9,010 nucleotides of DNA from positions 1-9,010 of the forward strand of contig JAKLIM010000132.1 in the NCBI GenBank assembly GCA_022709605.1. The letters run 5' to 3'. The position numbers were made by a program, and so were the translations under genes. This document shows, piece after piece, positions 1 to 7,147 of the stretch (position 1 is the first letter of the stretch; each line of letters starts with the position of its first letter). The DNA comes from Bacteroidota bacterium. GTDB lineage: Bacteria > Bacteroidota > Bacteroidia > Bacteroidales > Paludibacteraceae. The notes under the pieces are model-generated. The model saw only the letters and a list, made by a program, of their open reading frames with translations, had not been told where the DNA came from and ran no database searches.

Positions 1-2
1 TT

Positions 3-1283
3 TTCATTCCGCCGCATTTCACTTTTCATATAGACAATACGGAGGATGTGCTCATGTTTTTTATGTTTTTCATAATCGCCCTGCTCAACGGCGTACTCAC
101 TTCGCGGGTACGCCGGCAGGAAATGCGCATCCGGAAGCGGGAAGAACGAACACATGCACTTTACAGTTTAACCAAAGAATTATCAGAAGTAAATGGTGTG
201 GAAGAAGTGAAAAATGTTGTTTTACAGGGAGTTGAAAGGTATTTTAAATCCGTTTCGCTGGTTTTGTTGCCCGACGAAATAAACGGTAAACAGCCGGAAA
301 TAAATTTTAAATTCACGCCTGATGAATTAAAAGCTATAAAACAATGCTTCGAACAATCGGTTAAATGCGGGCGATTTACCGACATTTATCCTGATCAGAC
401 TTACAGCTTTTTTCCGTTGGTGGGAACACAAATGAAAATTGGAGTACTGGTGCTGAAACAAACTGAACAATTTACTTACGGCGAAGAACAGTTTTGGGAT
501 GCTTACCTGGGACAGGTTACAGGGAAATTTGAACGCGAAATTCTGCGCAGTGTGGCTCGTAAAGCTTATTTGTTAGACGAGTCGGATAAATTGTACAAAA
601 CCTTGTTCAATTCTATTTCGCACGAATTACGCATTCCGGTAACTGCTATTATGGGTGCTTCGGATACTTTAATTACCGAAAAGTATCCCGAAAAAGTGCA
701 ACAGGAATTGCTCTCGGAAATCAATATAGCTTCCGTCAGACTGAATCATCTGATTGAAAACCTGCTGAATATGTCGCGGTTGGAATCGGGACGACTTTCG
801 CTGCGTTACGATTGGTGCGATGTTCACGATTTAATCAATCGCGTTACCGAAACATTGCATCAGGAACTGCATCCGTTTTCGGTGAATATTCTCATTCCGG
901 ACGATTTGCCCATGGTGAAATTGGATTTTGGACTGATGGAACAGGTGATTCATAATTTGTTGCTCAATGCCACTCAATACGCGCCACCCAAAAGTGTGAT
1001 CAGCGTGGAATTTGGAATTGAAAATAATGTGTTAAAAATAGCTGTAAGTGATAATGGTCCGGGGTTTCCGGAGGAAGAACTGACATCGGTTTTCGATAAA
1101 TTCTACCGCGGAAAATCGAACCGGACGGGTGGGACAGGACTGGGTTTGTCCATTGCCAGAGGTTTTGTAGAAGCGCACAAAGGAAATATTATGGCTTCTA
1201 ATAATTCAAATGGTGGTGCACAGTTTATTATTCACATTCCAATTGAAATATCAACTATAAATAGCCTGAACTTAAATACTTAA
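3..1283 (+). CDS. kdpD: KdpD sensor histidine kinase, C-terminal part (5' end outside window)
   Basis: This membrane sensor kinase controls the Kdp potassium uptake ATPase through KdpE. The reading frame is open from the left edge (first whole codon at 3), so the GTG at 48 is not a convincing start: the codons before it read as the conserved KdpD stretch FIPPHFTFHIDNTEDVL. Visible in order, numbered from position 3: the last membrane helix (about residues 16-32), a basic linker likely to form a coiled coil (about 35-60), a GAF-like region (about 60-190), the dimerisation helix with the phospho-accepting histidine in SHELRIP (codon 621-623), and the ATPase domain with an N box (NLLLNATQY), G1 (DNGPGF), F box (FDKFYRG) and G2 (GGTGLGLS). 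All catalytic motifs look intact. The N-terminal KdpD and Usp domains would lie upstream and are not visible. KdpE follows 12 bases after the stop, so the two are almost certainly co-transcribed. Confidence 0.93.
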   Translation, partial: FIPPHFTFHIDNTEDVLMFFMFFIIALLNGVLTSRVRRQEMRIRKREERTHALYSLTKELSEVNGVEEVKNVVLQGVERYFKSVSLVLLPDEINGKQPEINFKFTPDELKAIKQCFEQSVKCGRFTDIYPDQTYSFFPLVGTQMKIGVLVLKQTEQFTYGEEQFWDAYLGQVTGKFEREILRSVARKAYLLDESDKLYKTLFNSISHELRIPVTAIMGASDTLITEKYPEKVQQELLSEINIASVRLNHLIENLLNMSRLESGRLSLRYDWCDVHDLINRVTETLHQELHPFSVNILIPDDLPMVKLDFGLMEQVIHNLLLNATQYAPPKSVISVEFGIENNVLKIAVSDNGPGFPEEELTSVFDKFYRGKSNRTGGTGLGLSIARGFVEAHKGNIMASNNSNGGAQFIIHIPIEISTINSLNLNT

Positions 1284-1295
1284 ATCGTAAAAAAT

Positions 1296-1972
1296 ATGGA
1301 TACCATTTTAATTATTGATGATGAAATTCAAATTCGCCGTTTGTTAGAAATTACGCTTTCGGCCAACGGGTACAAAATTGTGGAAGCCGAAAACGGTAAA
1401 GATGGCTGTAATTTGGCTGCATCTTTCAATCCTTCGCTCATTATTCTCGATTTGGGTTTACCCGATATGGACGGCATCGATGTGTTGAAAAAGTTGCGTG
1501 AATGGTATCAACATCCCATTATCATTCTGTCGGTACGAAAATCGGAGGAGGATATTGTAAAAGCATTAGATCATGGTGCTAACGATTACATTTCAAAGCC
1601 TTTCCGTACCGGTGAACTAATGGCGCGTATCCGGGTGGCTATTCGTCAGGGGCAACCTTTCGATCAGGATGTCTGTATGCATTTTGGCAATCTGACCATC
1701 GATTTGTCGAAACACATAGCAACTAAAAACAACGAAATTATCAAACTCACTTCCACCGAATTCTCATTGTTGGCTTTAATGCCAAAAACGAAGGTCGCGT
1801 GCTGACTCACACCTACATTTTAAAGGAAATTTGGGGCTACGGCTATCTGGAGCAAACACAATACCTGCGTGTTTTTGTGGCACAACTCCGCAAAAAAATT
1901 GAAGACAATCCATCGAAACCACGATTGCTAATTACCGAATCGGGCATTGGTTATCGGTTTAACGGAGAGTAA
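1296..1972 (+). pseudogene. kdpE: KdpE response regulator, frameshifted
   Basis: This is an OmpR-family regulator, expected to activate kdpFABC when phosphorylated by KdpD. The receiver domain (residues 1-120) is complete: acidic pair D8-D9, phospho-acceptor D52 in LDLGLP, S79 and K101 in SKPF. The winged helix begins near residue 125. The frame then breaks after Leu161 (codon 1776-1778), and the original frame stops at 1803-1805, giving only 169 residues. From 1781 the -1 frame continues as AKNEGRVLTHTYILKEIWGY and runs through the recognition helix to TAA at 1970-1972. Restoring one base near 1779-1781 gives 225 residues, the length of E. coli KdpE, so a single-base deletion is the simplest explanation. 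As written, the protein loses most of its DNA-binding domain. The break could be a real mutation or a sequencing error. There is no long homopolymer at the site and no obvious slippery sequence. Confidence 0.9.
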
Positions 1973-1977
1973 AATTA

Positions 1978-2010
1978 AGTAGCAAATAAGTGCTATTCGC
2001 TTGCTTTTTA
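1978..2010 (+). terminator. weak candidate terminator after kdpE
   Basis: Just after the kdpE stop, TAGCA (1980-1984) can pair with TGCTA (1991-1995) around a six-base loop, extending to seven pairs with one G-U. A short T run follows at 2005-2009, nine bases beyond the stem. An alternative pairing uses AGCAA (1981-1985) with TTGCT (2001-2005), directly before the T run. The stem is short and AT-rich. It fits the expected end of the kdp transcript but is not strong evidence by itself. Confidence 0.25.
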
Positions 2011-2156
2011 ACAACAAGTGCTCAATTAAATAAAAATTAACTGCTTTCTTCTTTTCCCACTAATAAATACTTCATACATTTTCTAAACACCTCTTTATAG
2101 TACAAAATCAAGTATTTTTCGTCTTTGTTTGATAAAATATAATACAATTTTTTTAT

Positions 2157-3062
2157 ATGCAAAAACGATTTTCGGGTGTGGTAGTACCAATGATTACTCC
2201 ACTAAATACAGATTTTTCGGTTGATATTGAAGCTGTTGAGCGAATTATCTATTTATTTGCTTTAAATGGAGTTCATCCGCTTTTGCTCGGTACTACCGGC
2301 GAATCGAGTTCAATCAGCGAGTCGGAAAGTTATAAATTGGTAGAAACTGCCGTTAAAGCCAAAGGCAGAAACCAATGTATTTATGCCGGATTGGTTGGAA
2401 ATCAGGTGGGTGAATTGGTGAAACGGGGTAACAAATACATTGAATTGGGTGCCGATTGTGTAGTGGCTACTTTGCCTTCGTATTATACATTAACGCCACT
2501 TCAAATGGAAATTTTCTACACTCATCTTGCCGAGAATATTACCGGTCCGGTGATGTTGTACAATATTAAAGCCACTACTCAAATGACCATTCCGTTGGAA
2601 GTAGTCGAAAGATTAAGTAATCATCCAAATATTAGGGGATTGAAAGATTCCGAACGTGATTTTGACCGTATGAAAAATTGTATCGAAAGCTATAAAAACA
2701 ATCCCGATTTTTCGTATTTCTGCGGTTGGGGTGCACAATGTTTCGGAAGTTTGCAGTTAGGTGCTGATGGTATTGTACCAAGTACAGGGAATATTGTTCC
2801 CGAAATGTATGGAAAATTAATGGACGCAGCATTAACAAAAAACTGGAATGAATGTGCTAATTGGCAGGTGATTACAGATAAAGTTGCCACTATTTATCAA
2901 AAAGACAAAACACTTGGACAGTCATTGGCCGCATTGAAAGTGATGATGCATTCGAAAGGAATTTGCAACAAAACAATGATGCCACCTTTAACCGAACTTA
3001 CTGAAGTTGAAACCGAAACGGTTCTGAATAATTTCATTATTTTTCAAGATACATCGATCTAA
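2157..3062 (+). CDS. DapA/NanA-family 2-oxo-acid lyase, specificity unknown
   Basis: A 301-residue TIM-barrel aldolase of the dihydrodipicolinate synthase / N-acetylneuraminate lyase family, of usual length. Enzymes of this family form a Schiff base with pyruvate or another 2-oxo acid. Visible are the carboxylate-binding loop GTTGES (45-50), the catalytic tyrosine Y135 in MLYNI, and the Schiff-base lysine K163 in GLKDSE. In E. coli DapA the segment after the tyrosine is YNVPSRTG, whose Arg138 binds the aspartate semialdehyde carboxylate. Here it reads YNIKATTQ, with threonine at that place, so a role in lysine synthesis is unlikely. The gene is first in a run of acid-sugar catabolic genes, which points to cleavage of a 2-keto-3-deoxy or similar acid to pyruvate plus an aldehyde. 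The ATG at 2157 fits the family N-terminus (RFSGVVVPMITP), but no ribosome binding site stands out. The 184-base gap upstream is the likely promoter region, although I found no clear Bacteroidota -7 motif (TAnnTTTG). Confidence 0.85.
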   Translation: MQKRFSGVVVPMITPLNTDFSVDIEAVERIIYLFALNGVHPLLLGTTGESSSISESESYKLVETAVKAKGRNQCIYAGLVGNQVGELVKRGNKYIELGADCVVATLPSYYTLTPLQMEIFYTHLAENITGPVMLYNIKATTQMTIPLEVVERLSNHPNIRGLKDSERDFDRMKNCIESYKNNPDFSYFCGWGAQCFGSLQLGADGIVPSTGNIVPEMYGKLMDAALTKNWNECANWQVITDKVATIYQKDKTLGQSLAALKVMMHSKGICNKTMMPPLTELTEVETETVLNNFIIFQDTSI

Positions 3063-3201
3063 AAAACGATTTTAGTTAACACATTAATCAAAATATTTAG
3101 CTTTAATTTAAATAAAATTTTTTTGGTAAAAGAAAACTTTAAATCACTTCAAAAAAAAATTCGTTAAATTTAATTTTTACAACTCAAACTCCCTTTTTAT
3201 T

Positions 3202-3224
3202 CCCCCTTTTGGGGGTTAGGGGGC
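3202..3224 (+). repeat. GC-rich palindromic repeat, copy 1, in symporter 5' leader
   Basis: A C5-TTTT-G5 hairpin followed by TTA and a second G5 run, ending in C. It sits in otherwise very AT-rich DNA, 14 bases before the symporter ATG. It shares its plan (C run, short loop, G run, two or three bases, G run, C) with the copies at 5971-5993, 6059-6081 and 7099-7130. In mRNA the hairpin would lie next to the translation start and could affect initiation. That effect is inference. Confidence 0.8.
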
Positions 3225-3238
3225 AGAAAAATATACTT

Positions 3239-4807
3239 ATGGGAAACTCAATACATTGGATAGATATTGTTATTGTAATTGCTTCGGTAGTTTTTACTAT
3301 AGGTGTCGGAATTTACTTTGCCAATCGCCAGAAAAGTTCGAAGCATTATTTTGCCGGAAGTGGAAATATTCCTGCCTGGGCAATAGGGATTTCAATTTTT
3401 GCAACATTGATCAGCAGTGTTACATTTTTGGCATATCCTGCTGCGGCATACAAATCGAACTGGATTTTACTGGTCCAGGGACTTATGGTTCCGATTGTGC
3501 TCATTGGAGTAATATGGATTATTGTACCTTTGTTTCGCAAAGTAATTCGCCTGAGTACTTATGAATATTTTGAAAGACGATTTGGCGTTTTTGCCCGTAT
3601 GTATAGTTCAGTTGCATTTATCCTAACTCATTTTTCAAAAATGGGAACGGTTTTATATTTGGTCAGTCTTGCCATTGCCAGTCTCACTGGTTTGCCGGTC
3701 ACCACATTTATTATCCTGCTAAGTATTGCTATTATTTTACTTACTTTGCTGGGCGGAATTGAAGCAGTCATCTGGATGGATGTCATTCAGGGTTTTTTAC
3801 TTATCGGAGGAGGATTATTGTGTGTCGGAATTCTGCTTTTTGGTTCTCCAAATGGTGCGGGATATATGTTAACCGAAGCGGTGAGCATGAAAAAAATAGA
3901 TTTCGGACCCTATAATTTCAGTCTGGCTCAACTTACTTTTTGGGTCATGGTAATTAATGGCGCTTTTTATGCGTTGCAAAAATACGGAACTGATCAAACT
4001 ATTGTTCAACGGTATCTGACCGCAAAAACTGATAAGGATGCAAAAAAGGCTGCTTATATCGGCGTGTTGACAAGTGTGCCTGTTTGGGCACTTTTTATGT
4101 TGATAGGTGCATTGTTATTTGTGTTTTATAATACCGGCGGAGCAGTTTTACCCGAAGGAATGAAAGCCGATCAGGTTTTTCCTTATTTTATTGGTACACA
4201 ATTGCCTGTGGGAGCTGTTGGCTTGGTATTGTCGGCATTGGTTGCAGCAGCCATATCAAGTCTCGATTCGGATATGAACTGTTTGGCAGCCATTGGTGTT
4301 GAAGATTTTTATCAGCGTTTTAAACCGAATTGTACCGACAAACAAAGACTCAATATGGGACGCTGGTTGGTTTTTTTGTCGGGAGTTGCCATGACAGGTG
4401 TAGCTTTACTATATGCTGCATGGGATGGCGAAGGGGTTTTGGGCGTTGTGTTTGAATTATACGCTATTTTCTCGGCCGGAATCGTTGGAATTTTTCTCTT
4501 GGGTTTATTGTCGCGTAGGGCAAACTGGCAAGGTCTTTACATCGGAATTGGAGTTTGTATCGCTTTTACAACTTATGCGGTGCTTACTACAACGGATATT
4601 AACGATAAATTAATTTTGGATTTAGGAAAATACAATTTCCCGCATCACAAATATATGTTAGGTGTTTACAGCCATTTAATTGTATTGATTGTTGGATATA
4701 TTGCCAGCTTATTTTTTAAATCTGAAAAGGTTAATGAAGAATTGACAATTTATGGATATTTTGGGAAGAACAACCCCGATAGCTATCGGGGAAAGAACAA
4801 AGAGTAA
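3239..4807 (+). CDS. sodium:solute symporter (SSS family), probable organic-acid importer
   Basis: A 522-residue, very hydrophobic protein of the SSS family, which imports solutes with Na+ through about 13 membrane helices. Visible family signatures are the N-terminal stretch YFAGSGNIPAWAIGIS, leading into a helix with a broken centre (ATLISSVTF), and the later AISSLDSDMN (S340, S341, D343, S344), which matches the SSS segment that forms the second sodium site. I chose the ATG at 3239. An in-frame TTG at 3209 lies inside a GC-rich repeat and would add ten residues without family resemblance (MGVRGQKNIL). The C-terminus after about residue 510 (NNPDSYRGKNKE) is encoded by another palindromic repeat (4774-4791) and is probably a late addition. 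It lies between lyase and dehydrogenase genes, 176 bases after the former and 10 before the latter. This suggests it brings in the substrate of the pathway. The solute cannot be read from the sequence. Confidence 0.88.
   Translation: MGNSIHWIDIVIVIASVVFTIGVGIYFANRQKSSKHYFAGSGNIPAWAIGISIFATLISSVTFLAYPAAAYKSNWILLVQGLMVPIVLIGVIWIIVPLFRKVIRLSTYEYFERRFGVFARMYSSVAFILTHFSKMGTVLYLVSLAIASLTGLPVTTFIILLSIAIILLTLLGGIEAVIWMDVIQGFLLIGGGLLCVGILLFGSPNGAGYMLTEAVSMKKIDFGPYNFSLAQLTFWVMVINGAFYALQKYGTDQTIVQRYLTAKTDKDAKKAAYIGVLTSVPVWALFMLIGALLFVFYNTGGAVLPEGMKADQVFPYFIGTQLPVGAVGLVLSALVAAAISSLDSDMNCLAAIGVEDFYQRFKPNCTDKQRLNMGRWLVFLSGVAMTGVALLYAAWDGEGVLGVVFELYAIFSAGIVGIFLLGLLSRRANWQGLYIGIGVCIAFTTYAVLTTTDINDKLILDLGKYNFPHHKYMLGVYSHLIVLIVGYIASLFFKSEKVNEELTIYGYFGKNNPDSYRGKNKE
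4774..4791. repeat. 18-base perfect palindrome inside the symporter 3' end
   Basis: CCCCGATAGCTATCGGGG is identical to its own reverse complement. It is read in frame as the symporter residues PDSYRG, just before the stop. An imperfect copy of the core (CCCGAAAGCTATCGGG, one mismatch to a perfect palindrome) lies in the kinase gene at 7345-7360. The same inner arms (TCCCGA...TCGGGA) occur in the repeat after the PdxA gene. It looks like a dispersed repeat rather than a family-conserved peptide. Confidence 0.85.
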
Positions 4808-4817
4808 AGACAAAAAA

Positions 4818-5966
4818 ATGAATTCAATTATATTACAACAACCCGGAAAAATTGTTTTCGGAATAAATGCGTTAGAAAAATTGCCGGAGGATGAACTGAT
4901 TTTGTCATCTGAAAAAATACTTTTTTTGATTGCTGAACCGGTTCTAAATTTATTGCAACCGATTATTAATCAACTAATTTCAATCGGTAAAATAGTGGAA
5001 GTTATTACTTATAATTTCCCCGGAGAACCCACATTTAAACAGTTTGATACATTGCTTGCTCAATCTGTTGAGTTTAATCCTGATTGTGTAATAGGTGTTG
5101 GCGGAGGAAGTGTTCTCGATTCGGCTAAGTTGTTGGCTGCCATGACCGGTAACGAGCAACAATATGCTGATGTTGTGGGTGTTGGCTTGCTGAAAAAACG
5201 CATGAAAAAGTTGATTTGTATTTCAACCACTTCGGGCACGGGAAGTGAAGTTTCACCCATTGCCATTTTGCTTAATGAAAAAACGGAAGCTAAAAGTGGT
5301 ATTGTAAGTCCTGCTTTATTGGCCGATGCAGCATACATTGACCCTATTTTAACGGTCGGATTACCACCCAAAATTACTGCCGAAACAACGATGGACGCTT
5401 TGTGTCATTGCATTGAAGCCTATACCAATAAATTTGCTCACCCGGCAGTGGATACTTATGCGTTGAAAGGTATTGAACTTATTTCTAAAAATCTTTTAAA
5501 TGCTTTTAATGATGGAAATGATCTTGAAGCTCGTGCTGCTTTGGCGTTGGGTTCTATGTATGGTGGTTTGTGTTTAGGTCCTGTAAATACGCATGGAGTT
5601 CATTGTTTGTCGTACGGATTGGGCGGTAAATTCCATATTTCACACGGATTGGCCAATGCCATTTTATTGCCTGCTGTGCTGCGTTTTAATTTGGAAGCAT
5701 CGCCCGAAAGACATGCCGAAGTGGCTGTGGCAATGGGTATAGCAAATGAAAAAGACAATAAAGCAACAGCATTAAAAGGCATTGAAAAAATAGAAGAATT
5801 ATCGTTTGCGTGTGGCATTCCTTCAAGTCTGACAGCTTTAGGAATTGGCGAAAATGATTTACCGGCATTGGCTGATATTGCCATGAATGTGACCCGTTTA
5901 CTGAAAAATAATCCGAGGGAACTAACGAGGGAAGATGCGATAGGTATTTATAAAACAATAGTATAA
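4818..5966 (+). CDS. iron-containing (group III) alcohol dehydrogenase
   Basis: A 382-residue, NAD(P)-dependent Fe-ADH family enzyme of usual length, expected to interconvert a small aldehyde or semialdehyde and its alcohol. The N-terminal Rossmann-like domain carries the nucleotide motif VGGGSVLDSAK. STTSGTGSEV follows. The metal ligands known from E. coli FucO (Asp, His, His, His) are all present: D193 and H197 in MDALCH, H262 in GVHCLSY, and H276 in SHGLANA. The second histidine-rich stretch has Tyr where FucO has His267, so the substrate pocket differs. I chose the ATG at 4818. The frame is open back to an ATG at 4752, but those 22 residues overlap the symporter and read through its palindromic repeat. 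The start lies 10 bases after the symporter stop, indicating co-transcription. Likely roles are reduction of the aldehyde released by the lyase or oxidation of an alcohol precursor; neither can be decided from sequence. Confidence 0.9.
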   Translation: MNSIILQQPGKIVFGINALEKLPEDELILSSEKILFLIAEPVLNLLQPIINQLISIGKIVEVITYNFPGEPTFKQFDTLLAQSVEFNPDCVIGVGGGSVLDSAKLLAAMTGNEQQYADVVGVGLLKKRMKKLICISTTSGTGSEVSPIAILLNEKTEAKSGIVSPALLADAAYIDPILTVGLPPKITAETTMDALCHCIEAYTNKFAHPAVDTYALKGIELISKNLLNAFNDGNDLEARAALALGSMYGGLCLGPVNTHGVHCLSYGLGGKFHISHGLANAILLPAVLRFNLEASPERHAEVAVAMGIANEKDNKATALKGIEKIEELSFACGIPSSLTALGIGENDLPALADIAMNVTRLLKNNPRELTREDAIGIYKTIV

Positions 5967-5970
5967 ATCA

Positions 5971-5993
5971 GCCCCCAACCCCCTAAAGGGGGC
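5971..5993 (-). repeat. GC-rich palindromic repeat, copy 2 (inverted)
   Basis: It starts five bases after the Fe-ADH stop. On the - strand it reads GC5-TTTA-G5-TT-G5-C, nearly the same as copy 1 in the opposite orientation. On the + strand it forms a C5-TAAA-G5 hairpin followed by CTTTAAG. This could slow or partly end transcription between the Fe-ADH and PdxA genes, but the T run is too short for a convincing intrinsic terminator. Confidence 0.8.
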
Positions 5994-6010
5994 TTTAAGA
6001 CCAAGTATAT

Positions 6011-7105
6011 ATGAATATTACATACAATAAAAATAAGGAAAACAATACTAACTTCACTCCCCCCTTGGGGGGCAGGGGGGCTTTTCCTATCATTGGTATT
6101 TCCATGGGTGATCCGGCCGGGATAGGTCCCGAAATTTGCATAAAAGCATTAAGTGAAATTTCAGTTTATGAACGTTGTAAACCAATTGTGGTGGGTGATG
6201 CTGAAGTAATGAAACAGGCAGTTTCACTTTTAAATTCAGGCTTGAAGATAAATCCGGTTTCGGATGTTCAATTTGCAAAATTCGAATTTGGAACCGTTGA
6301 TGTTTTTGATTTGAAAAATGTGGAAATGAGTGAGTTGAAATTGGGAGAAGTTTCGGCAATGGCAGGTAAAGCGGCATTCGAAGCAGTTAAAAAAGTAATT
6401 GATTTAGCCTTGGCTAATGAAATTGATGCCACCGTAACCGCCCCGATTAATAAAGAATCCATTCACAAAGCCGGACATAAATTTTCGGGACATACCGAGA
6501 TTTATGCGCATTTTACCAACACAGCAAAATTTGCCATGCTGTTGGCTGATGAGAATTTACGTGTAATTCATGCCACGACCCATGTTTCGCTTCGTCATGC
6601 CTGCGATTTATGCAAAAAGGAGCGCGTTTTGGAAGTTATTTCGTTGCTAAACGATGCTTGTGTTCAGTTTGGAATTGCAAAACCACGCATTGCCGTTGCG
6701 GGATTGAATCCACATGCAGGCGAAAACGGATTATTCGGAGACGAAGAAATCAATGAAATTATTCCTGCCATTGAAGAAGCTAATAAATTGGGATTCACGG
6801 TTGAAGGACCTGTACCGCCGGACACCATGTTTGTGAAAGCTGTGCAGGGTAAATACGATGGTTGCGTGGCCATGTATCACGATCAGGGACATATTCCGTT
6901 CAAACTGGAAGGTTTCAAGTGGGACAACGAAAAGCAAACCATGAAAAGTGTAAAAGGAGTAAACATCACCCTTGGTTTGCCCATCATTCGCACTTCTGTG
7001 GATCATGGAACGGCTTTCGAAATTGCAGGACGTGGAATTGCTTCACCCGATGCCATGTTGGTGGCGATTGATTATGCAATTTTGATGGCGGAAAACCACC
7101 CCTAA
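6011..7105 (+). CDS. pdxA: PdxA-family 4-phosphate dehydrogenase, probably PdxA2-type (tetronate catabolism)
   Basis: A metal- and NAD-dependent enzyme of 364 residues. PdxA oxidises 4-phosphohydroxy-L-threonine in vitamin B6 synthesis. PdxA2 enzymes oxidise D-threonate or D-erythronate 4-phosphate, with CO2 loss giving dihydroxyacetone phosphate. Visible are ISMGDPAGIGPE (30-41), SGHTE (H161), and the three metal-binding histidines matching E. coli H166, H211 and H266: H191 (ATTH), H235 (LNPHAGE) and H290 (MYHDQG). GRG and TSVDHGTA are also present. The acid-sugar kinase gene downstream favours PdxA2, but the sequence alone does not exclude a role in B6 synthesis. The first 25 or so residues are not family sequence: residues 17-24 (PPLGGRGA) are translated from a GC-rich repeat. 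No ATG follows it before the core, so the start at 6011 seems needed unless a non-ATG start is used. The TAA stop lies inside a further repeat copy at the 3' end. Confidence 0.9.
   Translation: MNITYNKNKENNTNFTPPLGGRGAFPIIGISMGDPAGIGPEICIKALSEISVYERCKPIVVGDAEVMKQAVSLLNSGLKINPVSDVQFAKFEFGTVDVFDLKNVEMSELKLGEVSAMAGKAAFEAVKKVIDLALANEIDATVTAPINKESIHKAGHKFSGHTEIYAHFTNTAKFAMLLADENLRVIHATTHVSLRHACDLCKKERVLEVISLLNDACVQFGIAKPRIAVAGLNPHAGENGLFGDEEINEIIPAIEEANKLGFTVEGPVPPDTMFVKAVQGKYDGCVAMYHDQGHIPFKLEGFKWDNEKQTMKSVKGVNITLGLPIIRTSVDHGTAFEIAGRGIASPDAMLVAIDYAILMAENHP
6059..6081 (+). repeat. GC-rich palindromic repeat, copy 3, read in frame in the PdxA N-terminus
   Basis: C6-TT-G6-CA-G6-C, the same plan and orientation as copy 1. 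It is translated as PPLGGRGA, residues 17-24 of the PdxA-family protein, directly before the conserved core (PIIGISMGDPAG). Its hairpin would lie inside the first coding codons. Confidence 0.85.
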
Positions 7106-7130
7106 CCCCTTCCCGATGGTTCGGGAGGGG
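7099..7130 (-). repeat. GC-rich palindromic repeat, copy 4 (long form, inverted), containing the PdxA stop
   Basis: On the + strand CCCC-TAA-CCCC is followed by a hairpin: CCCC-T-TCCCGA pairs with TCGGGA-GGGG around the loop TGGT (ten pairs, one bulged T). Read on the - strand it has the plan C run, hairpin, G run, TTA, G run of copies 1-3, but the loop is enlarged by the TCCCGA/TCGGGA arms also found at 4774-4791 and 7337-7366. The TAA at 7103-7105 is the stop codon of the PdxA gene. The sequence after the stem (AATAAGAATT) is not a T run, so this is not a typical terminator. Confidence 0.85.
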
Positions 7131-7147
7131 AATAAGAATTGGTTAGC

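Noticed and set aside
48..50. GTG start of a 411-residue histidine kinase
   Set aside because: The frame is open to the left edge and the codons before 48 encode conserved KdpD sequence, so the gene begins outside the window.
2138..2143. TATAAT resembling an E. coli -10 box before the lyase gene
   Set aside because: It lies 14 bases before the ATG, leaving almost no leader, and Bacteroidota primary sigma factor uses a different motif (TAnnTTTG). In such AT-rich DNA a chance match is likely.
3202..3224. G-quadruplex in the repeat
   Set aside because: Only two G runs lie on one strand and a matching C run is adjacent, so a hairpin is favoured; an intramolecular quadruplex normally needs four runs.
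3209..3238. TTG start for the symporter, ten residues upstream
   Set aside because: It lies inside a GC-rich repeat and encodes no family sequence; the ATG at 3239 gives a normal symporter N-terminus.
4752..4817. Upstream ATG for the Fe-ADH
   Set aside because: These 22 codons overlap the symporter and run through its palindrome; the ATG at 4818 gives the normal family start and length.
5060..5371. Open frame of 103 codons on the - strand within the Fe-ADH gene
   Set aside because: It lies wholly opposite conserved Fe-ADH coding sequence and resembles no protein; it and the other antisense frames are shadows of real genes.
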